Assembly (NCBI GenBank): GCA_964412555.1 | Contig: CAYPPG010000006.1 | Location: 124,001 to 188,000, forward strand | Direction of reading: 5' to 3' | From: CAYPPG01 sp964412555 | Lineage (GTDB): Bacteria; Hinthialibacterota; Hinthialibacteria; Hinthialibacterales; Hinthialibacteraceae | Length of the DNA: 64,000 nt | In this document: positions 55,521 to 63,997 of the stretch, piece after piece | Numbering within the stretch: position 1 is the first letter of the stretch | Layout: every line of letters begins with the position of its first letter | The notes under the pieces: generated by a model | What the model saw: the letters and a program-made list of their open reading frames with translations, nothing else | What the model was told of the DNA's origin: nothing | Databases searched by the model: none | Made by a program: the position numbers and the translations under genes

Positions 55521-56054
55521 ATGGTTTCACCTCCTTTCCTGTTATTTTCAGAATCAGCCTGTTTTGATCGCCGTTTGAGGATGCGGCAATCAGGCACACA
55601 ATAGATTTGCATCTCGGGTGTATCGCATCCGAGACTTGAATACTCTTTCTTGTAAGCGCTAGATGTTTGATCCTCGATTTCCTCTTCCGTGATGATTTGC
55701 TTGCCATTGACAGGGCGATTTTTTTGAGACCATTTTTTAAGGAGAAAAACCGAATACTCTTCGGAGAATCCGAGGTTTCTCAGATGGACAGACAACCGGA
55801 AGCAGTACACTCGCTGTTTTTCCGTTACCCCTGTTTCAAGTATCTTTTGTGTGCACGGGAGAAGACCAAATGATTGTCACCCTTTCATTTACGGGGGCTT
55901 TGACGACACGCACTCGATTCGTTGTCAGATCATAAGATCCATATACGTTCTGTAGTCCATGGAAGAGTTGCTGATAGAGAGCGATTTTTTCTTGTGTGGA
56001 TCTGGTTGTATCCGCTTCGATCACACAGTCCGATTGCTTCGATTCGTTGTTCAT
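55517..56054 (-). pseudogene. Decayed archaeo-eukaryotic-type primase (N- and C-terminal pieces only)
   Basis: Two adjacent frames look like the ends of one primase. The first (56054-55836; 72 aa; AAGGAGTGAAATCTC RBS) has KIALYQQLFHGLQNVYGSYD and TTNRVRVVKAPVNERVTI, like the start of TOTE-type/PriCT primases. The second frame, open from about 55885 and reaching 55517, reads SFGLLPCTQKILETGVTEKQ, RVYCFRLSVHLRNLGFSEEY, SSAYKKEYSSLGCDTPE and a C-x3-C end, like their C-terminal domain. The central catalytic domain with its acidic residues is absent and the frames differ. An internal deletion with frameshift is inferred; the family link is from memory. Confidence 0.5.
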
Positions 56055-56135
56055 GAGATTTCACTCCTTGGAAATAAGCATTTCCCCCATAGCGGATGAA
56101 ATCTCATGCAGATTTCAGAAGTTTGTGTTTTTTCC

Positions 56136-56735
56136 CTATTGGTTGATTATTTTTTGGAGTTGAAGGTCGACTTTCTGGCATATTTGAATGAGGGATGGCA
56201 GGTATGAAATCCATTGAATCGGCGAACTGCGCAACATTTCTTCCGGAAGGAATGACCGGTATTGCTGAAAAAGAAATTCCGCCATCTGGGATTGTGTGGG
56301 GATATCAAGGGGAATCAAATACCGGGCATAGACCCAATGTACATATTTCGATCGCATTTCGGATTTCAGGATTTCCGCAATTTGAGGCAAGACAAGTTCT
56401 TTTCCGGATTGCCGCCAATCAAGAATGGCGGCAACATATCCACTTCCAGCCATTCCTTGATAATGGTGATCCAATAAATGGAAAACCTCGCAACACGCTT
56501 GATCTTTAGAGAGTTGCTGATGAGGACGAATTCCATACGCATATAGAAATTGAAGGAAACCACCTGCCATTTCGAGTAGATTGTTTTTCGTCGCAGGAGA
56601 TTTGTCATGATTCATAAAATAAGCGGTGGCTTCGTCTATGGGATAGTCGATTTCCTGCACGATCCGTTCTTCCTGCAGCCAATCAAATATCAATTGGACT
56701 CTTTCTTGGATGTCTATGGTTGAATTAGAATTCAT
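56136..56735 (-). CDS. Hypothetical helical protein of the island
   Basis: 199-aa all-alpha soluble protein starting MNSNSTIDIQERVQLIFDWL. No family recognised. It contains two Trp-x-Tyr segments (HWVYARYLIPLDIP, IQWISYLPSL) and no Cys-His clusters beyond ACCEVFHLLDHH. ATG 56735 sits inside the stop region of the truncated ATPase (11-bp overlap) with a GAGG upstream, so it is co-transcribed. It may be cargo of the mobile element. Confidence 0.5.
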   Translation of the reverse strand: MNSNSTIDIQERVQLIFDWLQEERIVQEIDYPIDEATAYFMNHDKSPATKNNLLEMAGGFLQFLYAYGIRPHQQLSKDQACCEVFHLLDHHYQGMAGSGYVAAILDWRQSGKELVLPQIAEILKSEMRSKYVHWVYARYLIPLDIPTQSQMAEFLFQQYRSFLPEEMLRSSPIQWISYLPSLIQICQKVDLQLQKIINQ

Positions 56736-58374
56736 CGCTTGCCTCATCTTTTCGGAATAAATTGTTCAGGTCGTTGAAAGTCGAACCGGAAAGATGGAGT
56801 AGAGAGATGATCGAATACCGCAAAATATGTTCGAGCCGGTGCCCCCATCCTGAATCGAATAATGTTTTAAAGGATTTGACCAAATCATCCGCTGTACGGC
56901 CAATATCCTGATTCGGAATGGGAGTGAGAGGATTCCAAAGTGGCACCCAATTACGGTCACCAGGATCAAAGTAAATCACTCTGGAAGAATGCTCCCGGCT
57001 GATGAGTCGCAGTAATCTCTCCACCAAATCACCGTGAGGATCGAGGACCGCGATCCCATCTCCTCTTTCGATATCCTGCAAACAGGCATGTTCAAAGACC
57101 GTTGATTTTCCCATCCCATGGCTGCCGATTAAATGGAGGTGAAGCATTCGTTCCTGATGAGGGATACACACCGGTATCTCTGTTTCTGCATAATTGCAAT
57201 TTCCAATGTGAATTCCTTCCGAAAACTCTTCATTTTGAAATAAAAGCGTTTCAAGGGGGGGAACCGGCAATCGACGCCCCTCGAAAATTTCCGGAGAGGG
57301 AAGATGAACCAGTCCGCATAACTCGACGGTATTCAGCAAAAATCCGGGCCGATAGGTGATTCCATTCACAATCATTTTGTCAAGCTGAGCCGCATCCAAA
57401 ATTTGTAGATAATCTGTTTCATTGATGGATTTGAGCGAATGGCCACCATGCTGGAATCTCTGGCTAAACGCTGTTAAAGAACGAAAATCCTGTACATGAT
57501 TCTTCTCACCATTGAAAAAGGCGACTCGGAATGCCGTAAAAAAACAGTATTTATCATCATGCGCTTTGGTATCGACATCGTGAGCCATCTCGTTAAGGGA
57601 ATGGGAAGGCTGTTGTTGGCTGTACCGGGGAGATTGAATGTCCTGTAAGGTGGATTGGGAATACTCAAGATTGATCAATTTTTTGACATTGGCATGCCAA
57701 TCATGATCCGGATGCGCAGGCTGAAACAGAATCTGAATTATGGCAACGGCAGGCGCCGGCACATCCGCTATAATGGAAAGAAGCGAATTGTATGGTGGGA
57801 CATGCAATTCATTACGGCGAGTCAACAAATGATGATAAGGAGGGCGCGGATAAAAGTCGCTTAAGTGAACCAACGTGTTGGATTCAGGGCACAAACCGGA
57901 CCAGAACATATCATCTCGCTCACTGATTTCGCAGTACGGGAAGAGACTCAAAAATGTGCTGCGGATCAGACTGGTGTCTTCGCGATGGCATAAAAACAGG
58001 AAATGAATTCGATTTTGATTCCCCACGATTTCAAATCCAAGCCGGTGATGCCAGACAGCGGACAGTTGCTGAATGAAAATTTCACATATTCTCCAATCGA
58101 ATTTTTGGTTAGGCGACAAAAAAACCTCCAACCGGACAAGATCAGCAGGATCGATTGGAGTTTCAAAATCACATTCGATTGTTTGGAGATTTTCCGCTTG
58201 ATGATGGGGTTTTATATTGAGTGGGGCATAACGTGGTTCCAAACTGACCGGTTGCGGATAAATATCCGGAGAACATCCTTTGGTCACTTCCATCTGAAGG
58301 AAATGATCGATTTTGGCCGCCAACATATGCGGTCCGAGTTTTTGCAGCATGATTTGTTCATAACTATCCGGCAT
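56725..58374 (-). CDS. TraG/TraD-type conjugative ATPase, C-terminally truncated
   Basis: 549-aa protein starting MPDSYEQIMLQ, with AAAAAAGG upstream of ATG 58374. The N-terminal ~370 residues are an unassigned element-specific domain. Then comes a P-loop NTPase of the VirD4/TraG/HerA kind: Walker A LIGSHGMGKSTVFEHA (nt ~57090-57130), Walker B GIAVLDPHGDLVERL, and an FKTLFDSGWGHRLEHILRY segment seen in these proteins. Typical members continue for 250 or more residues with the remaining motor motifs, but this frame ends at NLFRKDEASDEF. The stop lies inside the next gene. Probably a non-functional remnant of conjugation machinery. Confidence 0.65.
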   Translation of the reverse strand: MPDSYEQIMLQKLGPHMLAAKIDHFLQMEVTKGCSPDIYPQPVSLEPRYAPLNIKPHHQAENLQTIECDFETPIDPADLVRLEVFLSPNQKFDWRICEIFIQQLSAVWHHRLGFEIVGNQNRIHFLFLCHREDTSLIRSTFLSLFPYCEISERDDMFWSGLCPESNTLVHLSDFYPRPPYHHLLTRRNELHVPPYNSLLSIIADVPAPAVAIIQILFQPAHPDHDWHANVKKLINLEYSQSTLQDIQSPRYSQQQPSHSLNEMAHDVDTKAHDDKYCFFTAFRVAFFNGEKNHVQDFRSLTAFSQRFQHGGHSLKSINETDYLQILDAAQLDKMIVNGITYRPGFLLNTVELCGLVHLPSPEIFEGRRLPVPPLETLLFQNEEFSEGIHIGNCNYAETEIPVCIPHQERMLHLHLIGSHGMGKSTVFEHACLQDIERGDGIAVLDPHGDLVERLLRLISREHSSRVIYFDPGDRNWVPLWNPLTPIPNQDIGRTADDLVKSFKTLFDSGWGHRLEHILRYSIISLLHLSGSTFNDLNNLFRKDEASDEF

Positions 58375-58917
58375 GAGCGTACCTTTTTTGAGGTATAAGC
58401 GGATGAAAACAACTTTCGATTTCAGAATGGATTCTGTGGACAAGTAAAGCAGATTGGTTCAGCAATAAAAAAAAAGAAGCGATTGAGTGTTCCTGCTGGA
58501 AACGGTAATGCATTCAAAACTTTTTCTTTTCATCGGAAATGATGGTTTTAAAATTGTGATATTCTTTTCATGTTCATCATTTTGATTCTGGATAAATGGA
58601 ACAGTTTAAGGTGTGCTGATCCAGGTGTTTTAAAACAAGAATTTTTATGTGGAAGCGTCTCCGTGTAACCTGTGTTCAAGGCTATGCGCGCTACATTGGT
58701 CTGCATCCGTGTATTTCAAATATTGGGTATTGCGATGAAAACCAGGATACCGGTAATCGTCAGCACTATCAGGAATTCGAACGAGGAAAAAGCAAAATGA
58801 AACTGTCGATGTCGTATCTGCAACATAGATCGGCACAGATTGAATTTCATGGACATTGAAGCGGAATGTTTCTCTCCCACTCCTATACTCGGCGGGAGAG
58901 AACTTTGTAACCGCCGG
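58375..58917. other. Intergenic stretch with a pseudopilin relic
   Basis: About 540 bp without an intact gene. 58375-58640 is AT-rich with no recognisable features. A decayed prepilin gene on the minus strand occupies 58677-58850. Competing small ORFs on either strand (58647-58859 plus, 58645-58836 minus) do not look like proteins. Confidence 0.6.
58677..58850 (-). pseudogene. Relic of a type IV pseudopilin gene
   Basis: From ATG 58850 the frame reads a basic leader ending QFHFA, then FSSFEFLIVLTITGIL and VFIAIPNI before a TGA at 58718-58716. Aligning to the prepilin consensus gives Phe1, Glu5, Gly14 and Pro22 exactly, with Ala at -1 as in the pilin gene at 46270. After the stop the frame continues NTRMQTNVARIAL, matching NAQIRAKVSRVY of the intact pilin. 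The globular part is missing. Only 44 codons are open, so no pilin can be made. Confidence 0.6.
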
Positions 58918-59238
58918 TTAAAAATTTCTGAAACACTTCTGTTCCGGGGTCAAGTGCCCTGGGCAGTTAAGTGCTCCACAATAATAAATTTCAAGACATT
59001 TCTCCCAGGTATTCAAATGTCCGGGACAGCCAAAAGATTTACATTTGAATATAATGGGTCTGCAGATTTCTCCTGGCTTACGGTGGCCCATGCATCCTTT
59101 TTCCATACAGTAATACGTTGTTGGGCGACAAGACTCCCATGAATGCAAATGCCCTGGACAGCCTTTTTCAAGACATTTGAATCTGTTGATTTGCAACCAT
59201 GTTTTTTTTAGTGAAAGTGGATCGAATTTGTCGTACAT
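58918..59238 (-). CDS. Cys/His-rich protein with four tandem C-x4-C-x2-H-x6-C modules
   Basis: 106-aa protein. Residues ~20-106 are four ~22-residue repeats: FKCLEKGCPGHLHSWESC, YYCMEKGCMGHRKPGEIC, FKCKSFGCPGHLNTWEKC and YYCGALNCPGHLTPEQKC. Each has the spacing C-x4-C-x2-H-x6-C, which could bind one zinc, and an aromatic start. This differs from the retroviral zinc knuckle (C-x2-C-x4-H-x4-C). ATG 59238 has an ATAAGGAG RBS 7 nt upstream. It is a free-standing gene on the minus strand before the Lon-paralog operon. Nucleic-acid or protein binding is inferred only from the pattern. Confidence 0.7.
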   Translation of the reverse strand: MYDKFDPLSLKKTWLQINRFKCLEKGCPGHLHSWESCRPTTYYCMEKGCMGHRKPGEICRPIIFKCKSFGCPGHLNTWEKCLEIYYCGALNCPGHLTPEQKCFRNF

Positions 59239-59373
59239 TTTTTTACTCCTTATCCTTTCTGTTATAACTATAAATAACATAATTCTGCTTTACTATTGCA
59301 AGTTAGCGTCAAAATGTCAAAGATTCTAAAAATTCTTTTTCCCCTCTACTTTTATATAGGCTAAAAAAATCTC

Positions 59374-59952
59374 TCATGCCTTATGGAAAGTTTTGGAAAT
59401 AATTTGCATGGCGCTGTTGTAATCAAAAACAATTTGTTTGTATTGGCTGATATAATATTCAGGTTTTGTTTGGTCGATCGAAGGATCTAATCCATCTCCG
59501 TACGCTTTGAAAAATTCACTGAGGAATTCAGTAATTAAGTCTTTATCATCAGGGGGGATTTCTTGTTCAAGTTTATAGTCAATGTAACTCATGATCGCCT
59601 CTTGTTTCATTGAATTTGCAAGGATAGTGATCAAGAAGGAAATTCCCCCTTGAGTTCCTTCCTTTGCCTCATTGAACGCGAGCATAATACCATTTTGGTC
59701 TTCAAAATTTCTTGCGAATATCGGTTTTATTTGTTGGAGCGCGTATTCTTTGGAGATTGCCCCTCCCCGGGAAACGCATTTGTTATGATGATAGATATAA
59801 TAATCGACTACTGTTTCTATGAATTCATTGTAATCTTCTATTTCATAATTAGTGAGATGGTAATCCATTCGTGCTCTATCATGTTGTTTGCCCACGATGG
59901 CATGTACGCTCCGAAAGGAGAGCTCAGGAATTAGTTTTCTGATATTTCTCAT
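59374..59952 (-). CDS. Stand-alone copy of the Lon-fused C-terminal domain
   Basis: 192-aa protein, residues ~35-180 clearly homologous to residues ~400-545 of the Lon-like protein encoded immediately upstream. Shared segments are DQNGIMLAFNEAKEGTQGGI against DQGGVKLALLEAREGVHGGI, and PEYYISQYKQIVFDY against PEWYVNHCDQIVLDY. No known family recognised. All-alpha in character. ATG 59952 has an AGGAGGAATCATC RBS, and the gene follows the Lon-like gene by 11 bp, so the two are coupled. Confidence 0.65.
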   Translation of the reverse strand: MRNIRKLIPELSFRSVHAIVGKQHDRARMDYHLTNYEIEDYNEFIETVVDYYIYHHNKCVSRGGAISKEYALQQIKPIFARNFEDQNGIMLAFNEAKEGTQGGISFLITILANSMKQEAIMSYIDYKLEQEIPPDDKDLITEFLSEFFKAYGDGLDPSIDQTKPEYYISQYKQIVFDYNSAMQIISKTFHKA

Positions 59953-59963
59953 GATGATTCCTC

Positions 59964-61628
59964 CTATTGATATCGTTTTATATTGTCGTTCAGAGAATCG
60001 ATCCCACATACATAATCCAGAACAATTTGATCGCAATGATTCACATACCATTCCGGCGGTCCTTCAATGGTTCCTTCCGGAAGAATCGGTTTGATTTTAT
60101 CGAAAAAATGGCGTATGAATTCGACTTTTTGTGATGGATTCGTGGGATCGAGAATCCGTTTTAATACAAAATTGACATATTTTTGCTTTTGCTCTTTAAT
60201 AAGTTGTTCGGCCATTTGGGTGAGGATGTAGGGTATTCCGCCATGTACTCCTTCCCGCGCTTCTAGTAACGCAAGTTTTACACCTCCTTGGTCTCTGAAT
60301 GCTTTTTCTAAAAGATTCAGAGCGTCGGCTCGGATGTCTTCCTCTTCAATTGGGGATACTAATTGTCGAGTATGGTTTAATAAATGCATAAAAAAAGATT
60401 CGATACAGCCATAGAATTGGTTAGTGTCTTCTGTGGTGAATACATCTTCAAAAAAACTTGATCGTGCTTTATAAATAGGATGGCTGATCAAGTGGGTTAA
60501 ATTCCGCTTACTGATTTCAAGGACTACAAGATCTACCGTAGCTTTCGTAATCATCGAAGGCGAAATGGGAATCTCTTGTGTTTCTGTAGCGCCCTCTTTG
60601 ATCCGATACTGTGGATTTATTGCACGGAGAAACAGAAACACATCCGATTCCTGGTTCTGTTGGGCGTATTGAATGAATCGGCTCCATGATTGAATCGGCA
60701 AAAATGAGCGAGCATTCTTCGGCTTCAAAACATTCGGGGGGATGGATCGAAAAATCTGGTACAATTTTCTTCCAAAATTGCACGGATACATTTTATTGCG
60801 AATATGATGGTTTACACGATCCAGGAGCAATTTTTTCGCTTCATCCTGGGCGTCATGTTTTAATGAATCTTCAAAACATTTCCAGAATCGCGCATCCAAA
60901 TCATTTACGAGATACCGAATCATGCTTTTTTCGATGGAGGTACGAAGATCGGTAGGGATAATATTGCCGAAATAATCCTTCGTTAAACTCGATGTGATGA
61001 TATCTGTCTCTCGAAAAAAGAATTCCAATACTTCAGCGATGTTATTTACTGGAATGGTTCGAAACGAATCTTTTATTATGGATAATGCTTCTTCCACTTC
61101 GCTTCTTTCTTCTTCCGAAAGAACGGTTTCAATGGAACGATCAGATTCCAATGATGGATAAATAAACGCACGGATTCCGGAGGTTTCTTGGGCGGCAGAC
61201 AATTTGCTCTTTATGGATTTGACCAATGAAACGTCACCATCCGGTGACGAAATGTGCCCGGTGCTTACCACATCCTGTGGAATGGGAATATCAAGAGCTG
61301 AAGAAAGCATCGCGACAAACAAGGCTAGATCCGCCGAATAACCAGATACTTTAGGAGCGATTCCATAAAGTGATGTTGCATGGATATTGTTGACTGATAT
61401 ATCAAATGATTTCGGCGGTAGTCCCAATATCCTCAAAATCCGGTCGAGAAGCGGTACTAAAATATTCTGGATATGATTCCAGGTTTTGGGATGAAATTCG
61501 CCGGGACCTATGCATTTTACGCGTACACTTTCATCATTTGATTCTTTGACGTTTACCGTCGAGAGGACAGCATCTTCACCTGAAACCGTAACGGTAAAAG
61601 TGCGGCCTATAGCCATATCGGTATTCAT
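59964..61628 (-). CDS. Lon-type (S16) serine protease fused to a novel C-terminal domain
   Basis: 554-aa protein without an ATPase domain. Residues ~75-190 match the Lon protease fold: FDISVNNIHATSLYGIAPKVSGYSAD, then DVVSTGHISSPDGDVSLVKS and IKSKLSAAQ. Ser98 (GYSAD) aligns with the catalytic Ser of the PSAG box and Lys140 (SIKSK) with the catalytic Lys, 42 residues apart against 43 in E. coli Lon. Residues ~215-400 are a helical linker of unknown kind. Residues ~400-545 form a domain clearly homologous to the protein encoded just downstream and weakly to the one at the window end. TAGGAGACC precedes ATG 61628. An ATP-independent regulatory protease is likely. Confidence 0.7.
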   Translation of the reverse strand: MNTDMAIGRTFTVTVSGEDAVLSTVNVKESNDESVRVKCIGPGEFHPKTWNHIQNILVPLLDRILRILGLPPKSFDISVNNIHATSLYGIAPKVSGYSADLALFVAMLSSALDIPIPQDVVSTGHISSPDGDVSLVKSIKSKLSAAQETSGIRAFIYPSLESDRSIETVLSEEERSEVEEALSIIKDSFRTIPVNNIAEVLEFFFRETDIITSSLTKDYFGNIIPTDLRTSIEKSMIRYLVNDLDARFWKCFEDSLKHDAQDEAKKLLLDRVNHHIRNKMYPCNFGRKLYQIFRSIPPNVLKPKNARSFLPIQSWSRFIQYAQQNQESDVFLFLRAINPQYRIKEGATETQEIPISPSMITKATVDLVVLEISKRNLTHLISHPIYKARSSFFEDVFTTEDTNQFYGCIESFFMHLLNHTRQLVSPIEEEDIRADALNLLEKAFRDQGGVKLALLEAREGVHGGIPYILTQMAEQLIKEQKQKYVNFVLKRILDPTNPSQKVEFIRHFFDKIKPILPEGTIEGPPEWYVNHCDQIVLDYVCGIDSLNDNIKRYQ

Positions 61629-61639
61629 TTTCCGGTCTC

Positions 61640-62269
61640 CTACAAATTGATCTGCAATTTCATTGTCCCTTGTTTCAAACCCTGTGTTACGGTTATTTCA
61701 ATCGTTTCCTCAAATACAACCGTTTTGAAAGTGATCAGTTCCGAAATGTCTTCGGTATCGGCTGCGAGCGGATAGTCTTCCTCGGGATTAGCATCTGCCC
61801 AGGAAACATCGGAAGACTCTAATTCAAATCGAGTAAGAACACGCCCGTCACTCAGGCATATACGGTAGGAGCCGGCTCCTACCTTTTTTACGGTCTCCGT
61901 ATGTTTTCCGGGTGAAAGTTGTATATTCTGTATCTCGTTTCCGTCCTTTTCGACGATCAACGATGGATAAGCAGGGGATTGATGTGGAGGTAGAAGTTCC
62001 CGAAATAATTCTTCATAATCTTCGATCAATTCCGGATATCGATCCATAAGTTCGATCATCAGTACGTTATCCAGGATGGAAACGTCCTTCTTTTCAGCGT
62101 AATAGACAATCTGTTGCACAAACACTTGAAATTGGCGAAATCCCTCTTGGTGTTCCGGCTTTTGTCCCAACTCTTGAATGCGCCGGAATGCCTCGATCAG
62201 AGATTCTTTCAGATCAGACTTTTTCAGCGCTTCAAAAAGAATGGGGAAAAAATACAAGTCTTTACTCAT
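61640..62269 (-). CDS. Hypothetical two-part protein of the Lon-paralog operon
   Basis: 209-aa acidic protein. The first ~95 residues are helical (ALKKSDLKESLIEAFRRIQEL); the last ~100 are beta-rich with SDGRVLTRFELESSDVSWADA, LAADTEDISE and ITVTQGLKQGTMKLQINL. The C-terminal arrangement loosely recalls short beta modules encoded beside regulatory genes in planctomycetes, from memory only. It ends 11 bp before the Lon-like gene, so the two are probably one operon. Function unknown. Confidence 0.5.
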   Translation of the reverse strand: MSKDLYFFPILFEALKKSDLKESLIEAFRRIQELGQKPEHQEGFRQFQVFVQQIVYYAEKKDVSILDNVLMIELMDRYPELIEDYEELFRELLPPHQSPAYPSLIVEKDGNEIQNIQLSPGKHTETVKKVGAGSYRICLSDGRVLTRFELESSDVSWADANPEEDYPLAADTEDISELITFKTVVFEETIEITVTQGLKQGTMKLQINL

Positions 62270-62293
62270 TTTTGGAGCTCCCGTGCGATTCCT

Positions 62294-63397
62294 CTATATT
62301 TCAGAAAGAAAATCGTTACATATTTTGTACAATTCCGGGATATTGGAAAGAACCTGTATGGTGTTCTTCCATAAATCGCTTATGCCATTCTTTCCATTTT
62401 TGCTTGTTTGTTTTATCCATTTGAGACCACAGAAGCGGTTGAATGTCGGATATGTCAATCCGTATTTATCGGCTAGAGTTTTCATAACCAAGCAGTCATT
62501 CATCAGGTCATCAAAATATTCGAGGATGAAATTGAATAAACGTGAGGATTCCATGTTTCGGATCGTTGGGCGCAGTTTCTTCTGAATAATCGGGTGGCTT
62601 TTTTCTTGGGCGACTGCATGATCCACCCCTTTTTCACAAATCAATCGCACTAGAACATTGATTGTCAATCGATTTAAATTTTGAGTATTCATTTGATTGA
62701 ACTTGGATTGATAAATGGCTCTATTCAAGTAATCCAAAGAAACCGAATCGATAATTTTTTGGATACGTTTTTGTTCACCTGGCCGGAACGGATCAGGATC
62801 GGGAATGTTCCTTTCCAGAAAGCGAGCCCGGTCTCTTCCACGAATTTGGCGAGGCATCCAGAGCGCGATAATCCCCTCGTTGATCTTCCATTTGTAGCGT
62901 GTATAAGGTAAATTTTTGATCTTTACATCCTTTTTCACAAACTCGTAATGTCTTTTCAGCTGCCTTTGGAATGCCGAGGTTACCAATGCTTCTTTTTCCA
63001 AAGGAGAGAGATTCGGTTTCTTCTTCAGTTCTTTACTAAGGTAGCTCACATAGGCTTTGTAAAACTTCCGGCAATCGACTTGTTTCCTTTTTTTCCCTGC
63101 CGGCGTAAGAAAGGGTGGTTCCGGGAAATGGGTGATCCGTTGCCATACTTTTTCGAGTATTTCGTCGGTGTGCTCAATATTTCTTTCTTGATCCTTTTGG
63201 CTTAAATATGCCAGATAATCCTGAACGTAACACCATTCCATCCTGTCAGGATTCAAAATCTTTCGATTGTTTATAATTTCTTCAAGGACATCTGTTCCGT
63301 GAGTGGGAATCAATAAGCACAGCTCATAGAGAGAAAGAGTTTCATATTGCAGTCCGGATAACGTTGAGGGAGTGGAAAGGGATATCTTGGTGGACAC
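62294..63397 (-). CDS. Hypothetical basic helical protein of the Lon-paralog operon
   Basis: 367-aa basic protein, no family recognised. The middle (residues ~90-260) is helical and rich in Lys/Arg with several aromatic residues (TRYKWKINEGIIALWMP). Toward the end MKTLADKYGLTYPTFNRFCGLKWIK has the look of a helix-turn-helix, which with its basic charge suggests DNA or RNA binding. It lies 24 bp upstream of the two-part gene on the same strand. Confidence 0.5.
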   Translation of the reverse strand: MSTKISLSTPSTLSGLQYETLSLYELCLLIPTHGTDVLEEIINNRKILNPDRMEWCYVQDYLAYLSQKDQERNIEHTDEILEKVWQRITHFPEPPFLTPAGKKRKQVDCRKFYKAYVSYLSKELKKKPNLSPLEKEALVTSAFQRQLKRHYEFVKKDVKIKNLPYTRYKWKINEGIIALWMPRQIRGRDRARFLERNIPDPDPFRPGEQKRIQKIIDSVSLDYLNRAIYQSKFNQMNTQNLNRLTINVLVRLICEKGVDHAVAQEKSHPIIQKKLRPTIRNMESSRLFNFILEYFDDLMNDCLVMKTLADKYGLTYPTFNRFCGLKWIKQTSKNGKNGISDLWKNTIQVLSNIPELYKICNDFLSEI

Positions 63398-63436
63398 TTT
63401 TTACTCCTATGCTGATTTATACAATCGAATCAATGA

Positions 63437-63997
63437 TTACCGCCGAGACCGTTGCTGGAGAATAAAGGGGTGATTTCTAAGAATATTCACCATTTTAATA
63501 GGTGTCACAAGATAATTCGAATAACTGGGAGGAACCATGTCGGAATAACGATCCATGTATTCTTTGCGTACGTCTTCCCATTCGTTGGAAGACAAACTAT
63601 TCCAAAAACTGTATACAAGTACATCGATCCTTTTTTTCAGGGCTTTTGTAGCCATATGAATTGCAAATTTTTCCATGACATCATTAATAGAATAATCACC
63701 GTCTTCCATTGATCTTTTTGCACTTAACCAACCGTTCATTCCGCCAAATATTTCTGATAGCAGTTCAAGTGCCCAATCCTTGTGTAGATCATAATGGTCG
63801 TCTGCAGATAAATGGATACCCATTATATGACATCTAATATGACAGTGGAAACGTGCAAAAAAATCATTGAATTCTTCAATCGTGCCTGTCGGGTTGTATC
63901 TTAACGGGTAAGAATCGATTGCTTTCAAAGCATTTACATGATAGTTCGATGGAAGTGGTTCGAGTTGCTCTAGTAGGTCACTAAGTTTTGAAGCCAT
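63437..63997 (-). CDS. Possible diverged third copy of the Lon-associated domain
   Basis: 186-aa protein. Residues ~40-175 may be a diverged member of the family at 59374 and the C-terminus of the Lon-like protein: EEFNDFFARFHCHIRCHIMG against EDYNEFIETVVDYYIYHHNK, and FGGMNGWLSAKRSMEDGDYS at the position of EDQNGIMLAFNEAKEGTQGG. It also carries a KEYMDRYSDMVPPSYSNYLV segment. Similarity is weak and found by eye. It is complete from an ATG at 63997, three bases from the window edge, and ends 40 bp before the next gene of the operon. Function unknown. Confidence 0.45.
   Translation of the reverse strand: MASKLSDLLEQLEPLPSNYHVNALKAIDSYPLRYNPTGTIEEFNDFFARFHCHIRCHIMGIHLSADDHYDLHKDWALELLSEIFGGMNGWLSAKRSMEDGDYSINDVMEKFAIHMATKALKKRIDVLVYSFWNSLSSNEWEDVRKEYMDRYSDMVPPSYSNYLVTPIKMVNILRNHPFILQQRSRR

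Noticed and set aside
58647..58859. Plus-strand ORF over the pilin relic
   Set aside because: The antisense reading matches a prepilin signature far better, and this ORF has no RBS or recognisable motif.
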